Assembly: GCA_016714765.1 (NCBI GenBank)
Contig: JADKCF010000002.1
Location: 248,001 to 312,000 of the forward strand
DNA: 64,000 bases
Direction of reading: 5' to 3'
Source: Saprospiraceae bacterium
GTDB lineage: Bacteria; Bacteroidota; Bacteroidia; Chitinophagales; Saprospiraceae
Made by a program: the position numbers and the translations under genes. This document shows, piece after piece, positions 63,648 through 64,000 of the stretch. The notes below the pieces were generated by a model that had not been told where the DNA came from, ran no database searches, and saw only the letters and a list, made by a program, of their open reading frames with translations. Position 1 is the first letter of the stretch; the number at the start of each line of letters is the position of its first letter.

Positions 63648-64000
63648 AAAAGGTATACATCTATAGTTTAGTTTTATTTGCCGTAATTATATCCTTAATT
63701 TCGTGGGATTTATATAAAGAAAATTACAGAAAGGACTATCATTATGTCCAGACTGATTGGACTTATGAAAGTTCAGAGCCTAAAGACATAGGTTTTCTTG
63801 TGGATAAAACGACCAGTAAAATTACTTTCTTTACGGTCTTGGGTCATACGCATGATCACCAATTATGCATAAGATATGGTACAGTTCCAAAGTTAATCAA
63901 TCCATCAAATTTAGTTAAAAAACGTTTACTTCTGATGGTAAAGAAATTCACACTTCCCAACTTTGGGTTTCTGAACTTTTTGAAAATAAAAATGCATGGA
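63644..64000 (+). CDS. Start of a second sensor-like gene paralogous to the preceding kinase, partial
   Basis: ATG at 63644 overlaps the kinase stop (ATGA). One N-terminal membrane helix (VYIYSLVLFAVIISLIS) and a periplasmic stretch whose KITFFTVLGHTHDHQLCIRYG aligns with KTFFKVIGQTSDSSYCITYG of the kinase upstream. Adding one A to the run 63917-63922 gives KTFTSDGKEIHTSQLWVSEL then FENKNAW, again like NWVAEVLENQ of the kinase; without it the frame runs on as LLLMVKKFTLPNFGF. It is cut by the window end, so whether it carries a kinase domain is unknown. Confidence 0.65.
   Translation, partial: MKKVYIYSLVLFAVIISLISWDLYKENYRKDYHYVQTDWTYESSEPKDIGFLVDKTTSKITFFTVLGHTHDHQLCIRYGTVPKLINPSNLVKKRLLLMVKKFTLPNFGFLNFLKIKMHG

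Overview
The window is an AT-rich piece of a Bacteroidota chromosome, most likely from Saprospiria/Saprospiraceae, although the family-level call is an inference. Three things support the phylum. Two proteins end in the type IX secretion (T9SS) type B 'FDRWGN' C-terminal domain, one ends in a type A sorting domain, and a porQ gene is present. Promoters are of the Bacteroidota TAnnTTTG (-7) type, and genes lack Shine-Dalgarno sites. The gene content is also typical: fused alpha/beta E1 dehydrogenase, head-GIN DUF2807 protein, RNase G, HU and a 31-residue COX24/mS38-like peptide.

Layout. 1-7492: a giant repeat adhesin cut by the window edge and split by one frameshift. 7659-11155: a membrane-anchored AraC-type regulator and a secreted FG-GAP/VCBS protein. 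11352-16390: the complete branched-chain amino-acid operon ilvD-ilvB-ilvN-ilvC. 16485-21027: selO, cystathionine gamma-synthase/lyase, radC, an isoprenylcysteine methyltransferase-like protein and a DinB protein. 21132-24659: sucA and rpsT. 25005-28757: a second T9SS adhesin, with a cohesin-like N-terminus. 29214-34400: a small lipoprotein, a PpiD-like chaperone, a MORN-repeat lipoprotein, porQ and an unknown membrane protein. 34490-39925: fused 2-oxoacid dehydrogenase E1, a DUF2807 protein, a thioredoxin/MsrA-like fusion and a helical repeat protein. 40080-46004: fatty-acid hydroxylase, rlmF, tRNA-Gln, PAP2 phosphatase, CPBP protease, an extended SDR and a radical SAM/SPASM protein. 46123-57325 (minus strand): ferredoxin-reductase-like protein, two DinB proteins, rlmN, an SNF2 helicase, a glycosyltransferase, RNase G, the COX24-like peptide, a TPR protein and HU. 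57546-61791: yicC, gmk, apaG and a UvrD-type helicase. 62020-64000: a LytS-type histidine kinase and the start of a second gene that resembles its sensor region.

Nine genes are interrupted by a single-base indel in a short run, and in each case the protein continues coherently in the next frame (adhesin, selO, MORN lipoprotein, porQ, CPBP protease, reductase, SNF2 helicase, LytS kinase, terminal gene). Eight of the nine are apparent losses of one base from a run. That bias suggests uncorrected long-read consensus errors rather than nine pseudogenes. These genes are annotated as single genes with a noted frameshift.

I found no CRISPR array, insertion sequence, prophage or recognisable defence system. 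The less ordinary items are the adhesin with two different repeat lattices, the cohesin-headed adhesin, the thioredoxin/MsrA-like fusion, a possible sphingolipid-type lipid cluster, the tandem LytS sensor pair, a hairpin-plus-U-tract upstream of sucA and a small structured intergenic element near 55.8 kb.
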